A stretch of 64,000 nucleotides of DNA from Primula veris. Lineage: Eukaryota > Streptophyta > Magnoliopsida > Ericales > Primulaceae. The notes beneath the pieces are model-generated. The model was given only the letters and a program-made list of their open reading frames with translations. It made no database searches and was not told the DNA's origin. The stretch lies in the NCBI GenBank assembly GCA_963682055.1, contig OY821749.1:26977631-27041630 (forward strand), written 5' to 3'. Shown here one piece after another: positions 1-12,082 of this stretch. Every line of letters starts with the position of its first letter. Position 1 is the stretch's first letter. A program made the translations under genes and the position numbers.

Positions 1-1145
1 GTCCCGTCATCACTTGCAGAAGCTAACAGCCGATCATCCTGCCAAATTTGATGATATTAGGAATTTGTAACAATCTAGAGCACTTAATGCTGTAATGATT
101 GTAAGACCAATATTTTGGCATAATTGTAGATTCCATGCCAGAAAATTATATGATTCAAATGTTGGGCTGACACCTAACAGAAACCATTGCCCCAGCCCCC
201 ATGTTAGATCGAAAACCATTGCTAATAGCTTGGCCAAAGCCCATGTTTTCTGATAAAGCAGTTTATCTCCTATTCGCCATTTTAGGTCTGATGATTTCTA
301 AATGAGCATTAGCACTATATGCAACTATGAAAACATTGCAGAGCCAATGAACAAACTCTGTTCAAGGGAGTAATTTTCTAATAATACTAGGTTCATAACA
401 ATGAAATTATAGCTTTTTTGAAGAAAAATGAAATTATAGTTTGATCTTAAACTATTGGTCAAAGAAAAAAAACAGTTCAGAACCCATTTCCACTGGCACC
501 TACTAACTGCAAGACATTACATGAAGATGCATGGTTTTTATCTTAAGTTGTCAATTCAAGTAGACATAATCCTTACTTTAAAGCTCCATCGCACTGAATT
601 GACATCCATATCATGAGCTTTATCCTTCTTCAAAAGCAACTTGTACATAGGTCCGTCAACCTGTAATTGAAAGATGGTTAAATAAAAACTGTGATCCAAC
701 TCAACCAACACCTTAACATGACATGCAAACAAAGAAAGAAACCTTGAGGAGTTGATTATGAAACCTTCATATAATAACAGACAAAATAAAATAGTAAAGA
801 ATTCAATACATATAAATTGCTGATACATAGCAATTATACGGTTTAAATCGTTATTATCTTGTATCTTTGTAAGAAACCCCATGGCTTAAGCGACAGTTGT
901 ACACTGCATCTTCAGCAAGCACTTTTAAGAGAGAGAAAGGGATATTTTTCATGCACATATATTATTAAAGACGTTTAAGTTGTCATTTAATTGACTACAC
1001 AAAGTAAAAACTATGAATAAACAAACTGGCATTGCTTAAATCTATAGATTTGTGCAAAGAAATATTCAAAGGAATCAGAAGAAAAGAGAAATAGAGCCAA
1101 ACGCACTTTATTTTATTTTGAAACACACATGGTCTTCTTTTCATG

Positions 1146-1185
<40 letters not shown>

Positions 1186-4100
1186 CATCCTTGACATATG
1201 GTTACAGAGTTGAACAATATACAAGATAACCAACGCTAAGTGAAAAGGTGTTGCATACTTACGATTCCAGAGTCCTATTTTAAACATCAAATCAGATCTA
1301 AATAAATAAAAAAGAAACTAAAGCGTGCTATATAGTCATAAGATCCAGATAGAAAAGTAACTAAAACAAACATACCAACCCATCCTTGTTCTCCACAAAT
1401 AAACGTATGCAATTATCAGCTGCCCCAGTAGCAATAATTCCATCTCTGTCACAATCAAACCAGAAAAATAAGAAGCCAGAATCAGAAGAAACAAGATAAC
1501 GTAGCATGACAAACTTAGGCTGAAAAGTAGAATCTCTAACAAATCAATTGGAACTGAGTCCAAATAAACTCGACTACTTGAGCCTAGCTGAAACTAAGAA
1601 ATAAGGATTCTAGTTCTTAAATCATGCTCCTATGGTGTTTTAAGTACGACCATATATTTCACCTAAAAAGCAAATGAAAATTTCAGAAACACTGCACATG
1701 AATACCTTGAAAAGTGTACCGAGAAAATGGTTCTGTCGTGATAACCCGAAAGAGTGCAAAGATGTTTCCTGGTAAATCCCAAAAAATCGAGTAATCAGCA
1801 ACCTTTCCCAGCATAAGATTAAATGGAAAGGATTATTTAAAATAATGCACATTTATCAGAAGCTAATTCATCAGCGGAGTGCTAAAAGTAACATCCACAT
1901 TCAGACGGGTTTCATGTCAGTGAAGGACTGCAAACTGACCTCACAGAAAGAAGTTCCACAGTTCTGAGAAATTTCTTTCAACAAGAAACCTGAATCCTGT
2001 GTAGTTTATAATTTCGATGATCCAAATGTTGCATATGGCAAGGTGATTTTGAATTAGAGATATCAATGACCTAGCAAAGAGTATTAGAACCAATATTTTT
2101 TATGCTAACTTACAAATTCTAATTTTCTCTTGGAAATTCAACAAAATAGAGATCCACTAACCAGTTTCTTAAAAATACTCTCTCAATTCTGTGATAAAAA
2201 CTTTTAATCTGGTTATTTTTCTTCTACTTTTAATCTGGTTTCACATTTTAATGTCTTTAAGTGCATTTAATTTGCAGAAAACCAATAAAGGTCTTGAAAT
2301 TTGGTCCATACTCACTCCTAAACTTTTCCATAAACTTCTGTAATTAACTATTACTGGCAATCTTTGCTTTCTATTTCCCCTCAGTTTCCGCCGAATCATA
2401 TTTAATTTTCTCCGCAAGAATTTTTAAGGTAAAGAGTAGTCAATGATTCTCAGAGAAAGTAGACATTTCTTGAAGCACTTCTAAGCAGACAATCAGTTTG
2501 TTATACTTATACTTTACGCCTAAACAATATTCCAGAAAGAAGTTTAACCTCAAGAAATTCTTAGACTTGGTTCATACTCCAATTTAAAAAACAAACAATT
2601 TTTTTTTTTGTCATTTGTCCTCACCAGGGTGTATTGACGTCCCCAGACTGTAATCTTGAAAGGTCCGTGGTCCATATCTTCACACTTAGATCATCACTGC
2701 AAATCAGCTATTTTTAATACAAATATGATTTCATACCTATCACCATATTCACTCTGCTAAAGCAACTTGAGAGTAATATGAAACTGCACTGAATAGGAAT
2801 AAAGTTATTATATGAAAAGTACATACCTACAAGTAACCATCTTGTCCCCTTCAGCATTAAAAGATAAGGCCCAAACTGTAGATGAGTGCCCACTAAGATG
2901 ACAAAGATTCAGCTTCTATTAGTCCACATTAGCAATACACTTGAAACAAGGAAATAAATTTGTGACCTCAAACATAGCATCAGTAAAATGCGACAAGGTT
3001 GTGCTTTACGCTTTAGTGAATATAATTACCAGTAACTTCAGACAAATTTCCTCAAGAGAACTATATATCAAGAGATCATAAATTACTAAAACATTCTCAT
3101 ATTATAGTATTGGGTTTTCAAGAGTGTAACATATTCACACTCATACAGCTAATGATCTTTAAAGTGGCATAAATAATTGAATGTATTGCACACAGGAAGT
3201 TTGTTTATAAAATAGGAAATACGATATTTTATATCTTGCACTTTCAGTACAAGGACTATCAATACAAAAAAGTAGCACTTCTACAAGTATCTAAGTTCCC
3301 AAGAAAGCTTGGCTGCTGGGATAACGATTTCCAAAATTTGCATGCTACCAATTATCAAGAAAACAAAAAGATAATCCCTTTATTTTTTCCTTCTAAAAGA
3401 AATGCCAATCATCAGGGTTTGGACACAATGCCAAATTGCCAATCATAAACCAATTATCACGTAAAGTATAACAATTCTGTGAGACATCCAATAAAATTAT
3501 ATCCAAACAGTGATGATTGGCATTATGTCTAAACCTTCTAAAAAGAGGGATACAAAACAAAAGGACAATGTTACAACAATCTTATTTATGATAAAAGGAA
3601 GAAGAAATTTAAAGTTTAGAGTGGGTACTTGTTAGATTCTGATAGGGTTTGGACACAATGCCAATCATCAGTGTCCTCATCTCCGGCCCAAACCTACAAA
3701 ACATTCAATAAGTTACAGTTAAGTACATTGACGCCATTTCATGACTTGTCAGGAAAAGATAGCATCGCATTAAAAGTTGGGTGAAGTACAGCAATAGTCC
3801 CCATACTTCCGATCAAAATTTCATTTTTCCCCATAGTTTAAATTGCAACATTACTGGTCCCCATGCTTTAAATATTTCGATGGAAACAATATCGGTCCTC
3901 ATTTGAGTAAGCTGCACAAATAATCACATACATAAAGCAAATGGTTCCATTGTGATTTGTATAGCGCTAGACTAGTGGTCCCGACGGGGAGGGACCACCG
4001 ATGTAACCTTTCTTTCTTCTTTAGATAAGTAAACTCTTGTAACTCACAGAAGCTTTGTAAGCCAATACTAACTTACCAAACTAATCGGACCAATAATGTT

Positions 4101-7100
4101 AAAACTAAATAACCGGGGACCAAATAAAAAATTCACCAAGTATGAGGATAATTCCTGTAATTTCACTATTAGAAGTTGTACCTTGATGGTGTTATCATAG
4201 CTACAGGAGAAGAGAATATCAACTGATGGATGCCATTGGACCATTTTAACATCTTGTGAATGCCCATTTAACACTGCAACAGTATCATGCTCACCCCCTG
4301 GAAGCAATTCCGTAATCCATACAGTTTTGTCTCTGCTACAAGTTGCTAGAAGTGATCCCGACGCATTCCAGGAAACACTCTTCACTTCATTCTCGTGACC
4401 CTAGTTATACAAGAAAATAAAAAGCAAATCAAGAAACAACTCCATATAAAAATACTGTATATGATGGAAACAGATTCGAAGATCACCTTGCCGTAATTTC
4501 AAATTAACAACGCATAAAATACTACTTCTATCTGTTGCATTCTTCGTAATATTTATGACAAGGTAATATGCACATAACTCCCATGTACTCTGTACTATAT
4601 AGCTTATACAGTAAAACCTCTTTTAAAATAATAGCATTTGGACCATCAAATTTTACTAATATAAATAGTTATTCATTAATCCTTTTCTTAGTATTGAACA
4701 TTGGCCCAAGTCCGGACCCGGAAAAAAGATTATTTTAGAGAGGGTTTAGTTAATATTATTGATTTACAGAAGTTTTACTGGTTTGCAAATAAGCCTCATG
4801 CACTTCCGATACTTGCAATCAATCCCATGTCTAATTTTAGGATGGCATAACTTTGCACTCGCTGGTCTATTTTGCGCAGTTTCTTCTTTAATAATATTTG
4901 TAGACTGCTGCAAAATTGCTAAAAAAACTCTTTTAAGTAGTTGAAATGTTATTTTATGTACGTATATATTAATAAATTACGTTTATCAGTAGAAATTTAG
5001 TCCAAAGGGAACAATGTATACGATATTATGTCCTTTGAAAAGTGGGTTCAAGGGATAAATTGCAACATTTAGATGGTAAATGAAGGCTATTTGGAAATAC
5101 CTAAAGTACATGGGGGTATGTGCATTTTCCCCTTTATGCCAAGCCAAAGGCTGCAAATGTTTAGCAATTCTTATGTACCTCTTTTTGAAAAATACTGATG
5201 CGATGATTAATATCAGCAGAAAAAACAAATGATAGACATGATTTTTGAACTCATATGTACCTCTATACTGCAGAGACATTCAAAATCATCCCCAACTTGT
5301 TCCCATATAGAAGATGTGGCATCAAAACTCGCAGTTGCCAATAACTTACCACATGGTGACCAGGAACAAGATCTCACAGTTCTACTATGTGTTTCCAAAA
5401 CATCCTGAAATAAGGATATACCAACTTAGATGAATGAAAATACATACAAATTTCTTCATCAGCTTGTTTCCCTACCAGATGTGAATTCAAATTCAAATGC
5501 TCACGCTGTCCACTGTCACAAATTGGTACGATCTTAGAAAACAAAACTCAAACATCAAACAAGCTTCCACTAATTCACGTTTTTTTATTAACCACATGTC
5601 ATTACCAATTTATATAATCAAGGATCTATCTTAAGCTTGAACAGGAAAAGCTGTGTGTTGCATTTTAAGCTTAATCTTTCCTGTGAATCGAAACTTTGCC
5701 CATAAAAGTCCTCATCAGCAAATAGACAGCAATAGAGCATGCATCACTTTTGTCAAATACAAATTGGATTTCAAGATGCTCTAATATTCATTCTACAAAT
5801 CAGAAATCCAAGTGATGCCTGATGTCTAAACTTTTTAATTATTTTCTTCATATTTTTAGCAATGTTCCAGAACCTTTGCAAATATGTCAAGGAAGAAGTA
5901 CAATATATTAGATAAAGGATTTTGATTCTGATGCCTTCTTTTTTGAATTAAAGTTTGAATATCAGAAGAGAAATTTCAGTTTGACAAACTAAAATGACCA
6001 AAATTGCATTAGAAAAGCCTGAAGGTTACAACTTTTGTGCTACACCAAACTCTAGTTGAAAGTACATACCTTAGTAAAATGAAACTGGTTTTTCCATTCC
6101 TAGAGGGGGAAAAAAGCTTTACATCTGAACTAACCTATTTTCAAACCAATTAAAATCACTAGAAATTTTTCCAGACCTTGCACTGGATTTCAAAGGCAGG
6201 TGAACCCTGTCGCCACATATGAGTAGGGTTTCAACATAGTGGGAGCTTATTTTAAGCAACCTATGAAGTGTGAAGTAGCTTTATAGCTAATACTTTAGGG
6301 AAATATATGAACTATGGATTGCAGCACAGGACTCAAATCTCCAAGAACAGACCTACTTAGCATATGGTCTCAAATCTAGCATCATTACTCAGCAGCATGA
6401 TTACAGCAATTCAACTAAATTTGAATAAATTAAACTTTCTTGGCAGCATCGTTGAGTTTTGATAAGACAATCAAGTCCACCAAAAGGCTCAAAATTTGAA
6501 CTCCACGGAAAATCTAGAAAATAATTCTCAATATTCTGACAAACCAAACTGGATAAAACTAGAAGTCCAGAACATAAGAGCAGGTATGGATGAGTTCACT
6601 TGAAAAAACACCCAATATCTAGAAAAGTTAAAAATATTTTCAGCATCTTAAAGTGATAAACTAAATAATAGATAACTTGCTAGGTGAAAAGGCATAGAAT
6701 CATAAGCCTGATATAAACTGAGTTGTTTAAACTTTAAAGTGAAATTAGACTTTTGGGTTTCCATGTTTATAACTTTATTATTTAGAAATTGCTATCCATG
6801 GTTTTAATTAGTTACATATATCTATATATACGGAATATATATGTATAACTTGGAAACTACTTTAAAACTCCATATACTATAATACTAAGACTCTAAAATT
6901 ATTGTGGTAAAGAAACTCCAATACATCACAGATAACGTTGCACGTTGAAGCTCTCCTTAAACTAAACAGATTAGAACACAAGCAAACAATTGGTTACAAA
7001 CACACATATTTTTACGCACATATACAGGGATAACTTAGAAACTACTCCGATAACTGCATTTATTAAACTTTAAAATAAACATAAGTAACAGATAATGTTG

Positions 7101-7334
7101 GACCTTGCAGCTGTATATATATATAAACAAAACAGATAAAAAAAAACAAGCAAACAAAGAATTAGATAAAGAAATATGTATATAATTGTGGGACCTTGCG
7201 GTGTAAAGGGTCATTCGTCAGCTTAGTCTCCCGTCTGGGTATCCACTTATGAGTCTATAAGTAAGTAATTTGCAAATAAATAAGTAAATAGATGAGAACA
7301 CAAACAGTATTTATAAAATATGTATATACATACA

Positions 7335-7399
<65 letters not shown>

Positions 7400-8008
7400 A
7401 GTGTATTAAAAAGCTCGTCTCAAAACGCGCTAATACTCGAAAAGCTCAAAATCTAAAAAATAAATTATCATCTTTATCCCAAAGCTCAAAAAGCTCAAAA
7501 AACAGCGCCAATCCTTAAAAAACACACCTTAAAGCTCAAAAAGCTTAAGCTTTATTTAAGAAAGAAACATATATTATCACAAATATATATATATATATAT
7601 AGTCTCGTAAATTGGTACAAAAATAAGAGCAACTCGATAGCCTGTTGTTATATTAGACATATCCATGATTAAAATACGATAATATTAGTTACGCAGATTG
7701 TTTTGAACTATGTTTTTTCTAGTAGAGCTTAGGCTTTTCGGGCTTCGGCGTTGGACGCTTACGGTTAGCGATTGAAAACATTGATATATGTAAGTAAGTA
7801 AGTATGTAAAGACCTTGCATAGGAAGGGGGAATTGGGGTCAGAGCGGTGCCAGATACGGACGGTTTTATCGCCGCTACAAGTTGCGAGGGTATCGGAGTT
7901 TGTCGGGTTCCAAGCGACTCCCCATACTCGGTCCTTGTGTCCTTCTAGGGTTTGTATCTCCCTCAGCTCGTATCGAGATTCGTCTTCTCCTCCTACGTAT
8001 TCACTCAT
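1..8008 (-). CDS. CIA1: Cytosolic iron-sulfur assembly WD40 protein CIA1/CIAO1 (3' end outside window)
   Basis: WD40 beta-propeller protein of the cytosolic Fe-S assembly (CIA) targeting complex, which hands Fe-S clusters to cytosolic and nuclear apoproteins. Ten exons with GT-AG borders and matching phases: 7814-8008, 5261-5404, 4182-4400, 3629-3693, 2827-2892, 2625-2696, 1706-1768, 1376-1445, 577-660 and 1-38 (open). Start ATG at 8006-8008 ([10 protein letters not shown]). Conserved blocks include [82 protein letters not shown] and [10 protein letters not shown], which I recognise from plant CIA1. Oddities: a VWITE sequence where VWIWE is usual, and two MITE-like insertions in introns 2 and 3. 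The last part of the final blade lies beyond position 1. The family call is strong; the gene appears intact as far as seen. Confidence 0.93.
1147..1183. repeat. (TA)n microsatellite in CIA1 intron
   Basis: Uninterrupted TA dinucleotide run between the 577-660 and 1376-1445 exons of CIA1. Confidence 0.95.
3781..4166. mobile_element. MITE-like inverted-repeat element in CIA1 intron 3
   Basis: The left end (GTGAAGTACAGCAATAGTCC) and the reverse complement of the right end (GTGAAATTACAGGAATTATCC) are similar, and both continue into matching CATACTT and TTTGGTCCCC-like stretches, giving long imperfect terminal inverted repeats. No coding capacity. It fills most of the 3694-4181 intron and ends about 15 bp from the splice donor of the upstream exon. 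I found no convincing target-site duplication, so family and exact ends are uncertain. Confidence 0.6.
4609..4780. mobile_element. Short hAT-like MITE in CIA1 intron 2
   Basis: The left end CAGTAAAACCTCT and the right end AGAAGTTTTACTG form a near-perfect 13-bp terminal inverted repeat, about 172 bp apart, in AT-rich non-coding DNA. The CAG...CTG ends fit small hAT-type MITEs. No clear 8-bp target duplication was found, so the assignment rests on the termini. Confidence 0.55.
7321..7397. repeat. Compound (TACA)n/(TA)n microsatellite
   Basis: About ten TACA repeats followed by a TA run, in CIA1 intron 1. A smaller AT run lies at about 7578-7601. Confidence 0.95.
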
Positions 8009-8021
8009 CGTTTTCAATTAT

Positions 8022-8042
8022 AGAGAGAGAGAGAGAGAGAGA
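8022..8042. repeat. (GA)n run in CIA1 5' leader
   Basis: AGAGAG repeat directly upstream of the CIA1 start codon, CT-rich on the mRNA strand. Such CT tracts are common in plant 5' UTRs. Confidence 0.8.
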
Positions 8043-8184
8043 TTTTTACTTCTAGGGTTTTTGGAGAAAGGAATTTGAGGAGTATTTATTCTGATTTCTT
8101 CAACGTGCCAGTCACGGACCCGCTAATTTATAGTAATACTATTTCATCCCTACTTTATTATCCCTTTCGATTTGGCATTAAAAA

Positions 8185-8575
8185 TCAGAGGAATAATTGT
8201 TGTGTTTAATTTTTAGGATCCTAACACATGGTTATATATATGTAATAATGGAATTGATTACAAAAAAATAAGAGACAATTATTTAGTGACAGGATGAGTA
8301 TTCTCTTTTATTATGAAAAAAACGAGGCATGACGTTTCGGATATCTGGTCACTAGAAAATATATTTCAATCAAACACGGCTTAATCTATCATAAATCTGT
8401 CAGGAAATAATAAAAATTGTCAGGAAAAATAAAATTTATTGTTTTTATGTCTGCAACGAGGGATGGAAACAACTCTGTCGTTATATCTATCATTCACTAA
8501 CGAAACCGCCCACGCGATACGTGTGCGACCTATGATGTAAAACACTAACAAAAAACAATTGATCAACACCAAATT
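8185..8575 (+). repeat. Direct duplication, copy 1
   Basis: Shares long stretches with 9100-9515: TTATTTAGTGAC, GGCGTTTCGGATA-like, TCACTAGAAAAT, AATAATAAAAATTGTCAGG, GATGTAAAACACTAAC. The copies are roughly 85-90% alike by eye. No ORF. Confidence 0.8.
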
Positions 8576-8579
8576 AGAG

Positions 8580-9092
8580 GGAAAATGACAATTTAGTACA
8601 TATTTAGAAACTTATTTACAAAAAACCCTTTTGTTTTGAACTTGATGACTTTTTTTACAAAAAATTACATATTTTGTGAAATTATTTACAAACAGGTACA
8701 TATGTCATTATAAAATAAAATAAAAAATTTAAAAATTAAAATATTGAAAATCAAAATTTTAAATTTTACATTTTTTATACAAAAAAAATATGTGTATTAC
8801 TGTCTAATCTTATTCAATCCTGTATGTATAATCCTGTTTGATTTTGTCTAATCATATTCAATCGTGTCCAATCTTTTATGTCTAATCCTGTTTAATACTA
8901 TATAATCATGTTCAATCATGTTTAATACTGTTTGGTATGTTATGTACAAATTTTTTGAATTTTTTTTATATATTTTGTTATTTTTTATAACATATATACC
9001 TAATTGTAAATAAGTATGTGTATTTAATTGTAAAGAAGTGCATATAATTCGATTTTTTGTAATTAAGTTGATTGTTATGTATATATTTGTAA
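8580..9092. mobile_element. AT-rich inverted-repeat element between the duplicated copies
   Basis: The left arm has CTTATTTACAA and later GGTACATATGTCATTATAAAA. The right arm, read in reverse complement, has TTACAAATATATACATAAC, then CTTATTTACAATTAGGTATA and a TATGTTATAAAAAATAAC stretch. The arms therefore form an imperfect long inverted repeat around a core rich in TAATC-TGTTT motifs (8805-8940). No coding capacity. Boundaries are approximate and no target duplication could be fixed. Confidence 0.45.
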
Positions 9093-9099
9093 GTCTCCC

Positions 9100-9515
9100 C
9101 TAAAAATTAGATGAATGATTGTTGCATTTAATTTTTACACTCGCTGTTTAGGGTTCATGACATAATAAATTTCTACTAGTTGTACATGATTATAATGCAA
9201 GTGGTTAAAAAGAGAGAGAATTATTTAGTGACGTGAGCAGTATTCTCTTTTACTATAAAAAAATTGAGGCACGGCGTTTCGGATACCGGTCACTAGAAAA
9301 TAAATTTCAATCAAACACGACCTAATCTATCGTAAACCTGTCAGTAAATAATAAAAATTGTCAGGAAAAATAAAATTTATCGTTTTTATGTCTGCAAACA
9401 GGGACGAAAACAAATCTGTTGTTATATCTATCCTTCCCTAACGAAGCCGCCCACGCCATTTGTATGCTATCTATGATGTAAAACACTAACCAAAAACAAT
9501 TAATCAAAAATTAAA
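9100..9515 (+). repeat. Direct duplication, copy 2
   Basis: Second copy of 8185-8575 in the same orientation, with scattered substitutions and small indels. The DNA from 9516 to 10190 is AT-rich and I see no gene in it. Confidence 0.8.
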
Positions 9516-10190
9516 TAACAATTTTGCAAACCTGTGAAGTAGAGAGAGATAGAAGGGGAAAATGAATATTTTGTGATTTAAAATATATGATTTAGGTGTA
9601 GTGGGGGATATCACGGTAGATTCTGTCTTTAAAAGAATTCAACTTTAAATTTTGATATTTTTTATGAGAGGTTTATGAGAGCCCATTAACTGTTTTTTTT
9701 TACTCTGATGATAACCCCTCACTATCCTCATTGATTGACACGTGTACATTAATTTCCATTTTCTCGATTTACATATATATTAATAGTATAGAATATAGAT
9801 TGTAACTTTTTTTTTACCATAGTAGATAGCTAAGGTTATGTTTTTTTTGGGTAGAGAAAATCTTAAGATATATAGTAGAGAAAATCTCTCAAATTTTTAG
9901 GTTAATTAATAAATACTTACTAATATGTAATATTTGTCATTCTCCAGCTAGAAAGAAAATAAGGGTTATAATAGAAACATTGATCAATTTTGAATTTGAT
10001 TTGTGAAAATGGATGAACGAGATGAAAACTTACTAAAATAGAAATATGGAATTATCAACAAACAGAAAGTATAATTGATGCTTCATAATCTTTTGCACAC
10101 ATCTCATATTTTCCAAAATATTCCTTACAGAACACGATAGAAAATAAAACTCGTGAAACAAATTAATTAACATGTTTGCAACCACTTTAA

Positions 10191-10553
10191 CTATCTCGAA
10201 TCCTCATGATTCAAATATATGGCTTCCTTCTTATATATCGGAGAATTAATCATATCATCAACTGCAAAAACTCCTCTGTCTCTCAGCATAACCTCAAGTT
10301 CTTGTTTACTTATCACCAACTTAATTCTCAAAACTTTGCTGCTTTCTTTGCTACTTTCTTTCTCCGGAATTGCGAACCTCACTCTCTTGATCACCTTCTT
10401 TGGCAGTGGCGATGTATCGGTAATAAGGTCGTCACTGAAACTCGATGGTTTGTCATGGTATTTAACCGGTGCAACGTAATCATGAAGGACTACCGTTTCC
10501 GGATTGAAATAAACTTCTTTTGTTTTTTCTTGAATAATAAAGCAATTACCCAT
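10191..10553 (-). CDS. DUF4228/PADRE domain protein (120 aa)
   Basis: Single-exon small plant protein starting MGNC, a typical N-terminus of the DUF4228 (PADRE) family. Gly2 and Cys4 suggest N-myristoylation and possible palmitoylation, hence membrane association. A central basic stretch (KKVIKRVRFAIP) is followed by RIKLVISKQELEVMLRDRG (about residues 77-95), which matches the family's core helix. A predicted TATA box sits at 10640-10647. Family members respond to pathogens and abiotic stress, but their biochemical role is unknown. It could also be read as a two-exon gene with a longer 3' end, but the in-frame TAG at 10191 and the usual family length make a single exon likely. Confidence 0.82.
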   Translation of the reverse strand: MGNCFIIQEKTKEVYFNPETVVLHDYVAPVKYHDKPSSFSDDLITDTSPLPKKVIKRVRFAIPEKESSKESSKVLRIKLVISKQELEVMLRDRGVFAVDDMINSPIYKKEAIYLNHEDSR

Positions 10554-10639
10554 ATGGTGAAACTGAAGAAGAAACTACAGTTCTAAATTTAGATGTTGGG
10601 TTGTGTTTTCTTGACCAAGTTGATAATTGTTAAGCAAGG

Positions 10640-10647
10640 TATTTATA
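10640..10647 (-). promoter_or_regulatory. TATA box of the DUF4228 gene
   Basis: TATAAATA on the minus strand, 87 bp upstream of the ATG at 10553. Confidence 0.6.
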
Positions 10648-11425
10648 ATGGTATGGGTAGTGTGTTGCTAATGTAGTGAAGAAATCTTAAATTTGTAATT
10701 GTACCTTATGTCACTTCACAGGCCCCACTTGTTCCAAAAAACTTTATAACCTGAATATAAATATAAATTCAGTGAACATACACTATACACATGCTTAGGA
10801 CTTGAGAGTCAGGAATCAGGAACTAGATGAGACATATTTATGCTTTTCCATACATTATTTTTGTTTGAGATCTTTTAAGGTTTTAATTTACTTTACAGAT
10901 TTGCTTTCTACAATAACATTTCTTACATAGTTACACTAATGTATTAATTGATATTGATTCTGTACAACATACAACTACAAGAATTAGCCATATTTAGTAC
11001 ATGAGTTTTTTCAAATCGGGGAGGTTTATTAGCCCACCTTTATATAATACGGTTTTCATATCTTCTATATATAGGTCAATGATGATTACGGAGATCAAGT
11101 TAGAACATTTCATGCCTGGTCGACACTTCTAGTATTTGAGCCTCTTAGGAAATATTTTCATGTAACTTGATATTCGTAGATTAATGCATGTGATTTTGAA
11201 TGAGGTGCGATTTGCCAAATTTGCCGAGGATGAGGAAAAAATAAGTATGGATTTGATCCGATAATCTGAGGTTTCAGAATATCATTACCACACACATGCA
11301 TCTCTGGCAACGTAAATGGCTTGTTGAAAGTTATATATGCATTCACTTAAACGGTTGTCAGTCGGAACAACTTCTTGCAGTTACTGAAAGCGTTGTGATG
11401 ATCATAATCGAATGCACCTAAATAA
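10648..11425. other. Intergenic DNA without a recognised gene
   Basis: AT-rich sequence. A 62-codon minus-strand frame at 11158-11346 has no recognisable motif or promoter. Nothing else is supported. Confidence 0.5.
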
Positions 11426-12074
11426 CAGGGCCGGTCTTAATCCAGGGCTACGGCCCCGGGCCTCAAAAGTTTACGGGGCATCGAGAAAAAATCCGATATT
11501 GTGTATAGTAGTTAAAATTATTCATACCTAAATATTATACAATATATCTAGTTACAGCTTTGTGTTATAGAATATTGTTGGGCTAGATGCATGGTAACTC
11601 ATTTTAAAGATTTATGTGAGTTTTTGAGTTCAATTCATGTGTCTCACACTAATTTATTTTTCCTAGTTTTTTAAACTAATACTGGTTTTATATAATTTTC
11701 TAATGTGAATGTTTTTGTATCATTTGATAGCATATCTTTTTCTATAGTTCTTGAACATGAAAGTAACCAACCACTTCAAACTTCAAAGACAACAAAAAAT
11801 ACAGTTTTTTTCTTCTACTTTTTTTTATTTTTGAGAAATAAAATCAAGTTTTATGTCCCATAGGTGTTTTCAATTTTTTTAGAAGAATGTTCAAATGAGG
11901 AAATTGTCTTATTACTTATGGTCTATTCATGACATATTTCTTAACGAGTTTTAAAAGGAGAAACATTTAAAAACATTTAACTAATGATCATATAAGCTTT
12001 ATCAAAACATTATTTTCTAAGAGGTCTTTTTTTTTTACTTTACCCCGGGCCTCAAAAAGCTCAGGACCGCCCTG
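11426..12074. mobile_element. Non-autonomous hAT-type DNA transposon (649 bp)
   Basis: The left terminus CAGGGCCGGTCTTAATCC and right terminus GCTCAGGACCGCCCTG are imperfect inverted repeats, with CCCCGGGCCTCAAAA also repeated near both ends. The element is flanked by the perfect 8-bp target-site duplication CTAAATAA at 11418-11425 and 12075-12082, the length made by hAT transposases. The interior is AT-rich and has no transposase ORF, so it must have been mobilised in trans. Confidence 0.88.
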
Positions 12075-12082
12075 CTAAATAA

